DNA from: an uncultured Eubacteriales bacterium | GTDB taxonomy: Bacteria > Bacillota > Clostridia > Oscillospirales > Oscillospiraceae | Assembly (NCBI GenBank): GCA_900316255.1 | Contig: ONCI01000006.1 | Span: 1 to 48,952 of the forward strand | Direction of reading: 5' to 3' | Length of the DNA: 48,952 bases | Part shown: piece after piece, positions 15,713-23,361 of the stretch | Layout of the letters: each line of letters begins with the position of its first letter | Numbering within the stretch: the stretch's first letter is position 1 | Program-made: the position numbers and the translations under genes | Notes under the pieces: model-generated | Database searches by the model: none | The model's input: the letters and a program-made list of their open reading frames with translations, nothing else | What the model was told of the DNA's origin: nothing

Positions 15713-16771
15713 ATGATCGATGACGTGATAAAAAAGGAAACAGAGAAAATATCCAGAGTTGTAAGAGCGCATGAAGATGCTAAGAAAGCTGCGGCGGATA
15801 GCGATTACAAAACGGCATATGAATCCCTCATTAGCGCTATTATGCCAATAGAGGCAATAGACCAATACAATTGGGGGGTGATATATTATAACGGGCATGG
15901 AGTAGAGAAGGACTACAAAAAAGCATTCGAGTGGTTTAAAAGAGCGTCGGATAAAGGATACACCAATGCAACGAGGATTGTAGGACGGATGTATTATAAT
16001 GGCGAATATGTAGAGAAGGATTATGAGAAGGCTTTTCAGTATACGATGAGGGCTGTTGAGGAAGGCGACAATTATGCAATGACCATGCTAGGAAGCATGT
16101 ATCTATACGGAGAAGGTGTTGAGAAAAACAGTGAGCGTGCAGTTCAGTGGTTTGAACAAGCTGCAGAAAAAGGCAACACTCAAGCAATGGTCTCACTAGG
16201 AAGCATGTATCTTGATGGAGAAGGCGTTGACAAAAACTGTGAACGCGCAGTTCAGTGGCTTGAAAAAGCCGCAGAAAAAGGCGACAAAAGAAGTAAGGCT
16301 TGGCTTGGTCAGGAGTATTATAGGGGGACTACACTCCCGAGATCTTATGAAAAAGCCTGGAGATGGCTTATGGGGTTTAATGCAAATTGGATTGCAAAAA
16401 GTCTCTGCGATAAAGAGAAGGATATCTTTCGTCAAGCAAATTGCCTTCTCGGAATGATGTATTTGCATGGAAAGGGAACAGAACGAGACGGTGAAAGTGC
16501 TGAGGAGTGCTTGAGATACGCGGCTGAAAATGGGGATGAGGAAGCACAGTTTTGGCTCGGGTTTCAATATGTGCGTGGACTTGGGGTGGATATCGATATC
16601 CAGGAAGGCGACAAATGGCTGAAGGAAGCAGCGAAAAACAGCTTTGAAGACGCTGTAAAGCTCCAGAAGGCGACACAGAAGCGAGAGATCCTGGATGCAA
16701 TCTGGGCGAAAGCCAAAGAAGAAGCCGAACAGGACAGAAGGGAGCACGCAATGGCGCAGAATGAAAAGTGA
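15713..16771 (+). CDS. Sel1-like repeat (TPR-type) protein
   Basis: The protein is 352 residues long and built of about seven Sel1-like repeats, seen as repeated units such as LGSMYLYGEGVEKNSERAVQ and AAEKGN at about 36-residue spacing. No signal peptide is visible, so it is probably cytoplasmic. Adjacent repeats at 16087-16165 and 16192-16273 are nearly identical in DNA, a sign of recent internal duplication. Sel1 proteins act as scaffolds. Linkage to the RuvB-like ATPase suggests it binds that protein or its substrate (inference). Ribosome site: AAGGGGGA. Confidence 0.85.
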   Translation: MIDDVIKKETEKISRVVRAHEDAKKAAADSDYKTAYESLISAIMPIEAIDQYNWGVIYYNGHGVEKDYKKAFEWFKRASDKGYTNATRIVGRMYYNGEYVEKDYEKAFQYTMRAVEEGDNYAMTMLGSMYLYGEGVEKNSERAVQWFEQAAEKGNTQAMVSLGSMYLDGEGVDKNCERAVQWLEKAAEKGDKRSKAWLGQEYYRGTTLPRSYEKAWRWLMGFNANWIAKSLCDKEKDIFRQANCLLGMMYLHGKGTERDGESAEECLRYAAENGDEEAQFWLGFQYVRGLGVDIDIQEGDKWLKEAAKNSFEDAVKLQKATQKREILDAIWAKAKEEAEQDRREHAMAQNEK

Positions 16772-16780
16772 GCTCACATA

Positions 16781-16822
16781 ACAGAGCAGCCAACGGGAGA
16801 GAAATTCCGTTGGCTGCTCTGT
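16781..16822. terminator. Bidirectional terminator hairpin
   Basis: ACAGAGCAGCCAACGG (16781-16796) pairs perfectly with CCGTTGGCTGCTCTGT (16807-16822). It separates the converging Sel1 and HIRAN genes and could stop transcription from both sides. Confidence 0.75.
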
Positions 16823-16844
16823 CTATAAGGACTTGCGCGATCGC

Positions 16845-17282
16845 TCAGTCGCGCAGAAAGACCTTGATCACGATCCGATAGTAGTCGCCGACGATCTCTT
16901 TATGGCGGACGGTGCCGTAAAGATCCTTGCCCGCGTCCATGAGCCGCGCGAATATCTTGTTCCGGTCCCGGGGAATGTAGCCTAACTTCCTCCCCAGGGC
17001 AAGCGCATCCTGGGAGATCTCGCCCTCCTCGGGCAGCGCGTCGATGCGGATGGCGTACTCGTCATAGGGGTTCTCCGGCTCCCGCACCAGACGGACCCGT
17101 TCGCCCTCCTGGAGCGTTTCGTAGAGCGCGGCAATGTTTTTCACATAGTTGGTGCCGACCACGTCGGTCCCCAGCAGAAAGATGTCCCGCTCAAAGGGCA
17201 GGGGAAGGGTCAGCTCTGCGCCGTCTGCGTGCAGGGCGGCGACCAGCTCTTCCTCGGCCTGCTTCAAAATGAGTTCGTTCAT
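16845..17282 (-). CDS. HIRAN domain protein
   Basis: The protein is 145 residues long, and residues about 35-145 form a HIRAN domain (LLGTDVVGTNY, LVREPENPYDEYAIRI, then KLGYIPRDRNKIFARL). HIRAN domains bind DNA ends or stalled-fork 3' ends in eukaryotic helicases such as HLTF; stand-alone bacterial copies are usually uncharacterised. Its start overlaps the stop of the J-domain gene by 4 bases (ATGA), so the two are translationally coupled and probably act together. Confidence 0.8.
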   Translation of the reverse strand: MNELILKQAEEELVAALHADGAELTLPLPFERDIFLLGTDVVGTNYVKNIAALYETLQEGERVRLVREPENPYDEYAIRIDALPEEGEISQDALALGRKLGYIPRDRNKIFARLMDAGKDLYGTVRHKEIVGDYYRIVIKVFLRD

Positions 17283-18631
17283 GTCTTGCCCTCCAGGTCA
17301 GCGACTTCCCGGCGGTAGCGCTCCGCCTGCTGACGAAGCAGGAACAGCGCCTGCTCCAGCCGCTTCTTCTCCGCAGCCAAGAGCTCGGGATCTTCCAGCA
17401 GCTTCTTCTTGGTGTAGGGGAAGCGGGTCTTGATATGCCGGATCTCATATCGCAGACTGAAGACCAGGTCGAGAAGCCGCTGCTTTTCCTCCCGCAGCGC
17501 CTGCAGCGGATCCTGACCGGGCTCCGGTTCTGTGTCGGCGCACATCCCGTCGATCTCCTCCAGCGTCTTCAGATCGCCGTCCTTATAGGCCTGGATCGCC
17601 CGCTTGAACAGGGTACGGGTGGCCTCGTCCTGCTCCGGATGCAGATCCGGGTGCATGGCTTTCACGATCCGGCGGTAGAGACGCTTGAGCCGATCCTCCT
17701 CACTGAGGATCTTATCTTCTGCCTCTGCCTCCTCGCTGGGGATCTCATCTTCCACGTTCTCCTGCCCCTGAGGATCAGACGCTTTTTCGCCTGTTTTTGT
17801 TTCTGCAAGGGAAGTGCTTTTGCCGGCCCTTTTGGGACGCTGGGCCTCCGCCTCCTTCGCGTGGCGGGTGAATTCCTCATAGACCTTCTGGTACTCCTCC
17901 AGGTCCTTGCGGAGCTTCTGCTCCACCTTTTCGACATCCGGCTTTTCATCCCGATTCCGGGCGGCGCGCAGATATTCAGCCCGGCGGCGAAAGTAGTTTA
18001 CCAGGCCGTCTGCCCGGAAGACCTCGGCCTCCAGACTGCCGAGCTCCCGGTAATAGCGGGCCTCCAGCTCCCGGCAGATGACGTGCACCAGCTCGTCCCG
18101 TTCCTGCACCAGGTCGGCCAGGAGCTCCCGCAGGGCGCGGATCTGGGCGCGCAGCCGCGTCTCCTCGTCCTCTTCGGTGGTAGGCGTAAAGAGCACCAGA
18201 TTTTGGGCTTCTGCCTGCGCGGGGGCTTTCTGGCCCACGGGGACAAGGGAAGCCGGTGCGGGCGCCTCAGGCTCAGGCGGCAGCGCTGCGCAGCTCGCAA
18301 GCGTTTCGCAGTGCTTCCGGATGGCGGCAAGCTCCGCACGGATGGCGTCGGGCAGCTCCCAGGCCTGGATATCCAGCGCATGCAGGGCGATCTGCCGCAG
18401 CGCGGAGGCGGCCTCCCGCTGCAAAAGCTGCTCCTCCCGGGGGAGGGACAGGGACTCCAGCTCATCTGAGCTGATGAGAGCCGTCAGGGCTAGCTCTGAG
18501 GCGGCGTAGCAGAGCATGGTGAGCTTTCCAGGCTGAGACAGGGCGGAGGAAGCAGCCTGCTCCTCCAGCTCCCGGCTGCGGCGCAGAACAAAGGCGATAT
18601 TCTGTTGGAGACGTTCCGATAGCTGCAGCAT
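17279..18631 (-). CDS. J-domain-like protein with long coiled-coil regions
   Basis: The protein is 450 residues long with GGAGG 5-6 bases before the ATG. Residues about 305-350 form a DnaJ-type J domain (LKRLYRRIVKAMHPDLHPEQ) with the HPD tripeptide near residue 325, which in the family stimulates Hsp70 ATPase. Long charged helices lie on both sides (about 165-270 and 375-450), and a low-complexity acidic linker precedes the J domain. No signal peptide or membrane segment is seen. The layout suggests a targeting co-chaperone rather than general DnaJ, and the coupled HIRAN gene hints at a DNA-related client (inference). Confidence 0.75.
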   Translation of the reverse strand: MLQLSERLQQNIAFVLRRSRELEEQAASSALSQPGKLTMLCYAASELALTALISSDELESLSLPREEQLLQREAASALRQIALHALDIQAWELPDAIRAELAAIRKHCETLASCAALPPEPEAPAPASLVPVGQKAPAQAEAQNLVLFTPTTEEDEETRLRAQIRALRELLADLVQERDELVHVICRELEARYYRELGSLEAEVFRADGLVNYFRRRAEYLRAARNRDEKPDVEKVEQKLRKDLEEYQKVYEEFTRHAKEAEAQRPKRAGKSTSLAETKTGEKASDPQGQENVEDEIPSEEAEAEDKILSEEDRLKRLYRRIVKAMHPDLHPEQDEATRTLFKRAIQAYKDGDLKTLEEIDGMCADTEPEPGQDPLQALREEKQRLLDLVFSLRYEIRHIKTRFPYTKKKLLEDPELLAAEKKRLEQALFLLRQQAERYRREVADLEGKT

Positions 18632-18700
18632 CCCGGCCTCCGATCAAAGGAAAGGGTGATTGATCATAGTTTACAATATCTGGCTTCGATCTGCAAGACT

Positions 18701-18735
18701 AAAAGAGCGCCGACCGGGGAGGTCCCGGCCGGCGC
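18701..18735 (-). terminator. Terminator of the 127-residue gene
   Basis: On the minus strand a 12-pair GC-rich stem (18735-18724 with 18718-18707) is followed by TCTTTT. It lies just past the stop at 18741. Confidence 0.75.
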
Positions 18736-18740
18736 CTTGC

Positions 18741-19124
18741 TTATTCTTCGGGAGATCGGAAGGCCGGGGGATAGTCCCAGCGGATCCCCAGGCAGGTCCC
18801 TACGCCTTCCTCCGGTTCCCACTGAGCGTCTTCATCGGTACAGACTCCAATTCGGACCGCGTGGGGGAGAATCTCCGCCAGAATCCGGTTCTCCTCGCTG
18901 TGCTCCGCTCCCTTGGCGAAGTACACTTTCACCTCAACGTTTCCGCTATCCCCCATGGGATCGACACCGCAGCCAAAGATACGGCCTTCCTCCACTAAGG
19001 GATCCAGTTTTTTGCAATCCTCCAGGATCTGCCGAAAGAGCCCTTCGTCGAAGATCAGTTCCGGATTGTTTTTATGAAACGACTCTATAATGACTTTCGC
19101 CAGATTCCAAACCGTAAGTATCAT
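18741..19124 (-). CDS. Hypothetical protein, possibly controlled with the AraC-type gene
   Basis: The protein is 127 residues long with a strong ribosome site (GGGAGG) before the ATG at 19124. It is acidic and soluble, with a helical N-terminus (VIIESFHKNNPELIF) and beta-strand-like middle (GNVEVKVYFAKG). I do not recognise a family. The promoter region shares an inverted-repeat box with the AraC-type regulator gene upstream, at nearly the same distance from the start codon, so it is a likely target of that regulator. Confidence 0.6.
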   Translation of the reverse strand: MILTVWNLAKVIIESFHKNNPELIFDEGLFRQILEDCKKLDPLVEEGRIFGCGVDPMGDSGNVEVKVYFAKGAEHSEENRILAEILPHAVRIGVCTDEDAQWEPEEGVGTCLGIRWDYPPAFRSPEE

Positions 19125-19181
19125 ATCGTTCCCTCCCTGTTTGAATGTGGCAGAATCTTAACACAGGGAGGGCAGACTGTC

Positions 19182-19209
19182 TTGTCCGCGGCAGCGCAAA
19201 AACGGACAA
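19182..19209. promoter_or_regulatory. Inverted-repeat box TTGTCC-N16-GGACAA (copy 1)
   Basis: It sits 57 bases upstream of the 19124 start. Downstream on the minus strand, a weak -35 (AAGACA) abuts the box and a TAAGAT -10 follows at 17 bases. The same box and the same weak -35/-10 pair occur before the AraC-type gene (20497-20524), consistent with activation by an adjacent-binding regulator. Confidence 0.55.
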
Positions 19210-19238
19210 AAGAAACGAGGCAATATTGAAGCCTCGTT

Positions 19239-20441
19239 TCACAGTTCGTCAAAAGGATCGTCCCAGAGTTCCTCGGGGATCTCTTCGAGCAGATTGCCCG
19301 GCAGTGGGTCGTCATCCTGGGCCAGTTCCCGGTCAAGCCTTCCGCCGTGCCAGCTGGTGTAGGATTCCCGCATGCGCCGGTCCACCTCGTCATAGTAGGC
19401 CTGCAGTTCCCGAATCCGGGGATCCAGAGAAGCCAGCAGATCTTTGGCCTCCTCCTCGGTGAGAGGCGCGTCGGGATCCTCCTGCCCGCCCGGCAGCCAG
19501 CGCAGCAGCTTCCAGACCAGCGTTTCCCATTCCTCCGGATCGAAAAGGCCGCCTGTCTTGCGCCGGTAGACCCGCCACAGCGTGACGTAGTCGTGGAAGG
19601 GGAGCTGCCAGGTCTCGGAATAGGTGGCAAGCATCTCCGGGCCACAGTCCAGCAGCTCCTCCTGGCTTGCATCGTGGTAGGCGTGGAAATACTGGATGGT
19701 CTCCAGCCGGATCCCCAGGCGGAAAAACATCTCCTGCACAAAGGAATCGTCCGCATACTCCTTGAGCAGCTTAGGCTGGGTGGTCAGTGCCTCGTCGTCG
19801 GGATCCTCCTGCTCGGGGAAGGGGAGAATGTAATCCCGAAGAGAGTCCAGATATCGGAAGCAGTCCTCCAGGCTGCGGCCGCTGCGCTGAGAGAGGGAAA
19901 AGGCATATTCGCTCATGGGGCGGCTCAGCTCGTAAAAGGCCTCCAGCTCCATGGCGCGGGCAGCCCGGTCCAGCTGGGACTTGGGAATGCCGAAGCGAAT
20001 CTCTTCCATATCTGCCGCGGAGGGCTCGGGCTCTTCGGAGGGAGCTCTGCCTCTGCGGGAGAGCGCATCCCAGGTCAGGGGGCCCTCCAGCAGAGAGCGG
20101 TCGCTGCGGCGTCTCGCCTCGCCGGGGGTCAGGCCGAAGCGGGCCTTGAAGGCCTTGGTGTAGCCGGGCTGATCCTGGTATCCCGCAATGGCGAGAGCGG
20201 TCTCAATGTCCCTGCGGCCCGGCCCAAGGAGGTAGCCGCAGGAGGCCATGAGCTTTCGCTCGCTGATGTATCCCCGAAGCGTACGGCCTGTCAGGTACTT
20301 GAAGACTGCGATCATGTCCCGCACGGCAAAGCCGCTGTCCCGGGCGACCAGCTCCGCCAGCTCCTGCGGATCCAGGTCGGGATCTGAGGCGTGTTCCTCA
20401 ATGGCGCGGATCGTCCGGTCATATCTTTCTCTCACATTCAT
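19239..20441 (-). CDS. AraC-type regulator with N-terminal HTH and large unknown C-terminal domain
   Basis: The protein is 400 residues long from the ATG at 20441 (GGAGG about 12 bases upstream; the longer frame to 20597 runs through the promoter). Residues about 1-112 are a complete AraC/XylS double helix-turn-helix (LAELVARDSGFAVRDMIAVF, then ALAIAGYQDQPGYTKAF and RFGLTPGEARR). Most AraC proteins carry this domain at the C-terminus. The remaining about 290 residues are acidic and helical with no recognised fold, and may sense a ligand or partner. It probably regulates itself and the 127-residue gene through the TTGTCC box. Confidence 0.7.
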   Translation of the reverse strand: MNVRERYDRTIRAIEEHASDPDLDPQELAELVARDSGFAVRDMIAVFKYLTGRTLRGYISERKLMASCGYLLGPGRRDIETALAIAGYQDQPGYTKAFKARFGLTPGEARRRSDRSLLEGPLTWDALSRRGRAPSEEPEPSAADMEEIRFGIPKSQLDRAARAMELEAFYELSRPMSEYAFSLSQRSGRSLEDCFRYLDSLRDYILPFPEQEDPDDEALTTQPKLLKEYADDSFVQEMFFRLGIRLETIQYFHAYHDASQEELLDCGPEMLATYSETWQLPFHDYVTLWRVYRRKTGGLFDPEEWETLVWKLLRWLPGGQEDPDAPLTEEEAKDLLASLDPRIRELQAYYDEVDRRMRESYTSWHGGRLDRELAQDDDPLPGNLLEEIPEELWDDPFDEL

Positions 20442-20496
20442 TTCGGTCAGGCACCTCCATTCGACACCGATCATAGCACAGGAGCACCCATCAGTC

Positions 20497-20524
20497 TTGT
20501 CCGTGACGGCGCAGTTTTGAACAA
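20497..20524. promoter_or_regulatory. Inverted-repeat box TTGTCC-N16-GAACAA (copy 2)
   Basis: It sits 55 bases upstream of the AraC-type start and matches the box at 19182-19209, including flanks (GTC before, AAAAG after). On the minus strand a weak AAGACT -35 and TATGAT -10 follow. Confidence 0.55.
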
Positions 20525-20528
20525 AAGT

Positions 20529-20557
20529 ATTATAGCGAAAAGCGCTGACAAGTTCAA
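20529..20557 (-). promoter_or_regulatory. Upstream sigma-70 promoter of the AraC-type gene
   Basis: On the minus strand TTGAAC (20557-20552), 17 bases and a perfect TATAAT (20534-20529). Transcription would start inside the TTGTCC box, so a regulator bound there could also block it. Confidence 0.6.
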
Positions 20558-20610
20558 CCGAGCATTGAGCAGAGAAACGCATAAACAGCGAGTTCATTCG
20601 CAGTTAAATG

Positions 20611-20639
20611 AAAAAGGGGCACAGCCGGTCGGCTGCGCC
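20611..20639 (-). terminator. Terminator of the metal-transport operon
   Basis: On the minus strand GGCGCAGCC (20639-20631) pairs with GGCTGTGCC (20626-20618) and a TTTTT run follows (20615-20611). It lies about 110 bases past the last gene (TPR protein). Confidence 0.75.
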
Positions 20640-20747
20640 ATCATTGGCATGATATAACAATCAGTTGCCAGATGAAGTCTGCTTGGACTGTAATGACAAG
20701 CTTTGGGGGCTGTTACGGTCAGGTGGGCTATGCTTGCGTGGAAATTG

Positions 20748-21518
20748 TCAGTTTCCGCGATGGCAGTCGTTCCAGGCGGCGATGTAGGCGTAGCTGATCC
20801 AGAAGCTATCACGGGGAAGAATACTGTGCAGAAGCGATTCAGCGGCGTCCTCCTCGCCGGAGGAGCGGAGCCACAGGGCGCTTCCATAGGCCAGCATGGC
20901 GTATTCCAGATCGCTCTCCTCCCGCTGCAGGAGCATTTCCATTTCAGACCAGGGAAGGTTTCCCGAGAGCAGAGCCATCACGTGTTCATAGGCGGTATGG
21001 TGGCCAACAGCCATGCCGGGACGGTAGTGCCGCAGCAGCTTGGGATCGCTTCCGCAGCGCAGAGCGCTCATGCTGTGCCAGAACATGGCGGCGATGCCCA
21101 TCTCCTCATCCACCAGGGAAAAGCAGCGATCCTCCTCCGCCATGGCGGCGGCATAGTCGCCGCTGAGATAGCGGGCGATGCCCAGCCGGTAGGAGAGGTC
21201 TGCCTCGTCTCCGCCAAGCTCCCGGCATTTGAGGAGATCCGCAATGGCCCTCTCTGGCTGCAGGGTGTTGAGAAAACGGGGTGCACGCTGCCGATAGGCA
21301 AGGGCGTTCTCCGGTTCGAGAGTCAGAATGCGGTCGTAAACCCGCAGCGCGTCCCGATAACGCAGCTGGAAGTTCAGGGCCTTGGCCAGGGCAAAAAGTT
21401 CCTCCACAGTTTCGGCTCCGCGCAGAGCTGCGACCTCGGGAGAGTCGGGGATGGCGCAGGGAGCGGAGCCAAGCTGGCTCTCCGGCCCCGCGTGAAGATC
21501 GGCAAAGTATTGTCCCAT
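20748..21518 (-). CDS. Tetratricopeptide-repeat protein at the end of the ABC operon
   Basis: The protein is 256 residues long with GAGGA about 7 bases before the ATG. Residues about 40-150 show TPR-like helices (ALRVYDRILTLEPENALAY, RLGIARYLSGDYAAAMA). There is no signal peptide or membrane segment, so it is cytoplasmic. It lies only 9 bases behind the permease gene and shares its terminator. Its role is unknown; assembly or regulation of the transporter is possible. Confidence 0.75.
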   Translation of the reverse strand: MGQYFADLHAGPESQLGSAPCAIPDSPEVAALRGAETVEELFALAKALNFQLRYRDALRVYDRILTLEPENALAYRQRAPRFLNTLQPERAIADLLKCRELGGDEADLSYRLGIARYLSGDYAAAMAEEDRCFSLVDEEMGIAAMFWHSMSALRCGSDPKLLRHYRPGMAVGHHTAYEHVMALLSGNLPWSEMEMLLQREESDLEYAMLAYGSALWLRSSGEEDAAESLLHSILPRDSFWISYAYIAAWNDCHRGN

Positions 21519-21527
21519 AGCAGTTCC

Positions 21528-22337
21528 TCAATTCTGAATGGCTTCCCGCCGGGCTTCGAAATACAGGCTGATGAAGTAAAAGGACAGGCTAAGCCCCATG
21601 ATGCACACGCCCGGCATCAGCAGATAGGGGTAGGCCTGGCGCATGAAGGCGCCGCGCTTGTAGGCAAAGTTGATCATGGTGCCCCAGGTGGGGTGATAGA
21701 GATCGCCAAAGCCCAGAAAGCTCAGGGTGGACTCCATCATGATGCAGCTGTTGACACCCAGCAGAAAGCGGGAGATCAGCACCTCATAGAGGTTTGGCAG
21801 AATGTGGCGCAGGACGATGTGAAAGCGGGAATAGCCCTGGATGATGCAGTTTTCCACAAAGGGCTGGCTGTTCAGGTGGATGACCTGGGCCCGGACGTTC
21901 CGGGCGGTGCCCACCCAGCTGAAGGCGGCGATGAGGAAAATCAAATGCCACTGGGAGGTCCCCAGAAAGGCGGAGAGCACGATGAGCGTGATGAGCCGGG
22001 GCAGCAGCACGAAGACGTTGATGAGACCGTTGAAGAGACCGCCGAGGAGCCCTTTTCGGGTGGAGAGGGCGCCGATGGCGGCTCCCAGGAGCAGCGTGAG
22101 TACACTGCTCATCACCCCGATGAACAGGGTGTCCCGGGTGCCGTATACGATCTCGGTGTAAATGTCATAGCCCAGGGAGTTGGTGCCCAGCAGATGCTCC
22201 GCGGAGGGCTTGAGCCAGGGCCGGGCCATGTCCTTGAGGCCGTAGGAGGTGAACCAATCAGGCTGCAGCGCCGCGGCCAGAAACAGCAGGAACAGCCCAA
22301 GGCCGAGCAAAAGCGGCAGGATCCTTTGTTTACGCAA
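21528..22337 (-). CDS. ABC importer permease, nickel/oligopeptide type (NikC/DppC-like)
   Basis: The protein is 269 residues long. The first hydrophobic segment (LPLLLGLGLFLLFLAAAL) is followed by a periplasmic-side loop with HLLGTNSLGYDIYTEIVYG, the hallmark of DppC/NikC subunits. About five more membrane segments and an EAA-like cytoplasmic loop (GYSRFHIVLRHILPNLYEVL) follow. The start is TTG at 22337, overlapping the stop of the partner permease by 8 bases, with a GGGGAAG site before it. It pairs with the 22330-23310 product to form the membrane channel. Confidence 0.88.
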   Translation of the reverse strand: MRKQRILPLLLGLGLFLLFLAAALQPDWFTSYGLKDMARPWLKPSAEHLLGTNSLGYDIYTEIVYGTRDTLFIGVMSSVLTLLLGAAIGALSTRKGLLGGLFNGLINVFVLLPRLITLIVLSAFLGTSQWHLIFLIAAFSWVGTARNVRAQVIHLNSQPFVENCIIQGYSRFHIVLRHILPNLYEVLISRFLLGVNSCIMMESTLSFLGFGDLYHPTWGTMINFAYKRGAFMRQAYPYLLMPGVCIMGLSLSFYFISLYFEARREAIQN

Positions 22338-23310
22338 GCTCTTCCCCCCATCTGACCTTTGGGTCGATCAGGATGCAGAGCAGATCACTTGCCACGATGG
22401 AGATTACCATGATCCCGGTGGTGACAAACAGGATCCCCTGCATCAGCGGATAATCCAGGGTGTAGACAGCGTCGGTCAGGAGCTTGCCCATGCCATTCAC
22501 GGAAAAGATGTTTTCGATGACAAGCGATCCGCCCACGCAGAGACTCACGCTCATGCCCACCATGGTGATGAAGGGCTGGGCGATGTTTTTCAGAATGTAG
22601 CAATATTGGATCTTCCAATCAGAAAGGCCCCGCTGCCGGGCATAGAGTACGTATTTTTCCTCTGCCGCCTTGCGCACGGTATTTCGCATCAGCAGATAGC
22701 GGGAGGGGACCGCACCCAATGTCAGTGTGAGCATCGGAAGGAACAGGTGCCGCAGCCGGTCGGCCCAAAAGCCGGGGACTCCCGGCTCCAGGCCGGCAGA
22801 GCTGAGACCGGTATAGGGAAAGATCCGGTGCTGAAAGCAGAGCAGGATGATCAGCACCAGGGCGATGAGAAAGCTGGGTACCGTGTTCAGCACGATCAGC
22901 GCAGAGGTGGAGAGCCGGTCCCTCAGGGAGTTCTTTCGGTAGCCGCAGTGAAGGCCCCAGACAAGGCCGATGCCCGTGGAGAGGACTACCGCCGGCAAGG
23001 TGATCTGCAGGGTGGAGCCGATGCGCTCCCGGATCAGAGCGGAGACAACGGCTTCTTTCTTGAAGGAATAGCCCAGACTGCCGTCGAGGAGCGAGCGGAG
23101 ATAGTACCAGAACTGCTTCGGCAGGCTCTCGTTCAGGTGCAGGGCGGAGGCATAGCGCTCATACTGGGCAGCGGTCATGTCCTCCTCGGCAAAGCCGGAG
23201 AGATAGGCGATGGGGTCTCCCGGGAGCAGCCGGGGCAGGATGAAATTCAGCACAAGCACAATGAGGAAGCACACCAGTGCCGTGACAATGCTGTTCCGGT
23301 ACTTTTTCAT
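22330..23310 (-). CDS. ABC importer permease, nickel/oligopeptide type (NikB/DppB-like)
   Basis: The protein is 326 residues long from the ATG at 23310 (GGGAG 6 bases upstream). It has an N-terminal membrane segment followed by FILPRLLPGDPIAYLSG, typical of DppB/NikB. Further membrane segments and the EAA loop (RQRGLSDWKIQYCYILKNIA) follow, and it ends in LIDPKVRW. It forms the heterodimeric channel with the overlapping downstream permease. Confidence 0.88.
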   Translation of the reverse strand: MKKYRNSIVTALVCFLIVLVLNFILPRLLPGDPIAYLSGFAEEDMTAAQYERYASALHLNESLPKQFWYYLRSLLDGSLGYSFKKEAVVSALIRERIGSTLQITLPAVVLSTGIGLVWGLHCGYRKNSLRDRLSTSALIVLNTVPSFLIALVLIILLCFQHRIFPYTGLSSAGLEPGVPGFWADRLRHLFLPMLTLTLGAVPSRYLLMRNTVRKAAEEKYVLYARQRGLSDWKIQYCYILKNIAQPFITMVGMSVSLCVGGSLVIENIFSVNGMGKLLTDAVYTLDYPLMQGILFVTTGIMVISIVASDLLCILIDPKVRWGEELA

Positions 23311-23339
23311 GGTGTGCTCCCTCATTTCCTGTGCGATTT

Positions 23340-23355
23340 GCGAAGCGTGCTTCGC
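23340..23355. repeat. Intercistronic hairpin between binding protein and permease genes
   Basis: GCGAAGC-GT-GCTTCGC lies 7 bases after the binding-protein stop and 30 before the permease start, with no T-run. It may protect the upstream message and help keep binding protein in excess over the permeases, a common arrangement in ABC operons. Confidence 0.45.
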
Positions 23356-23361
23356 GATCGT

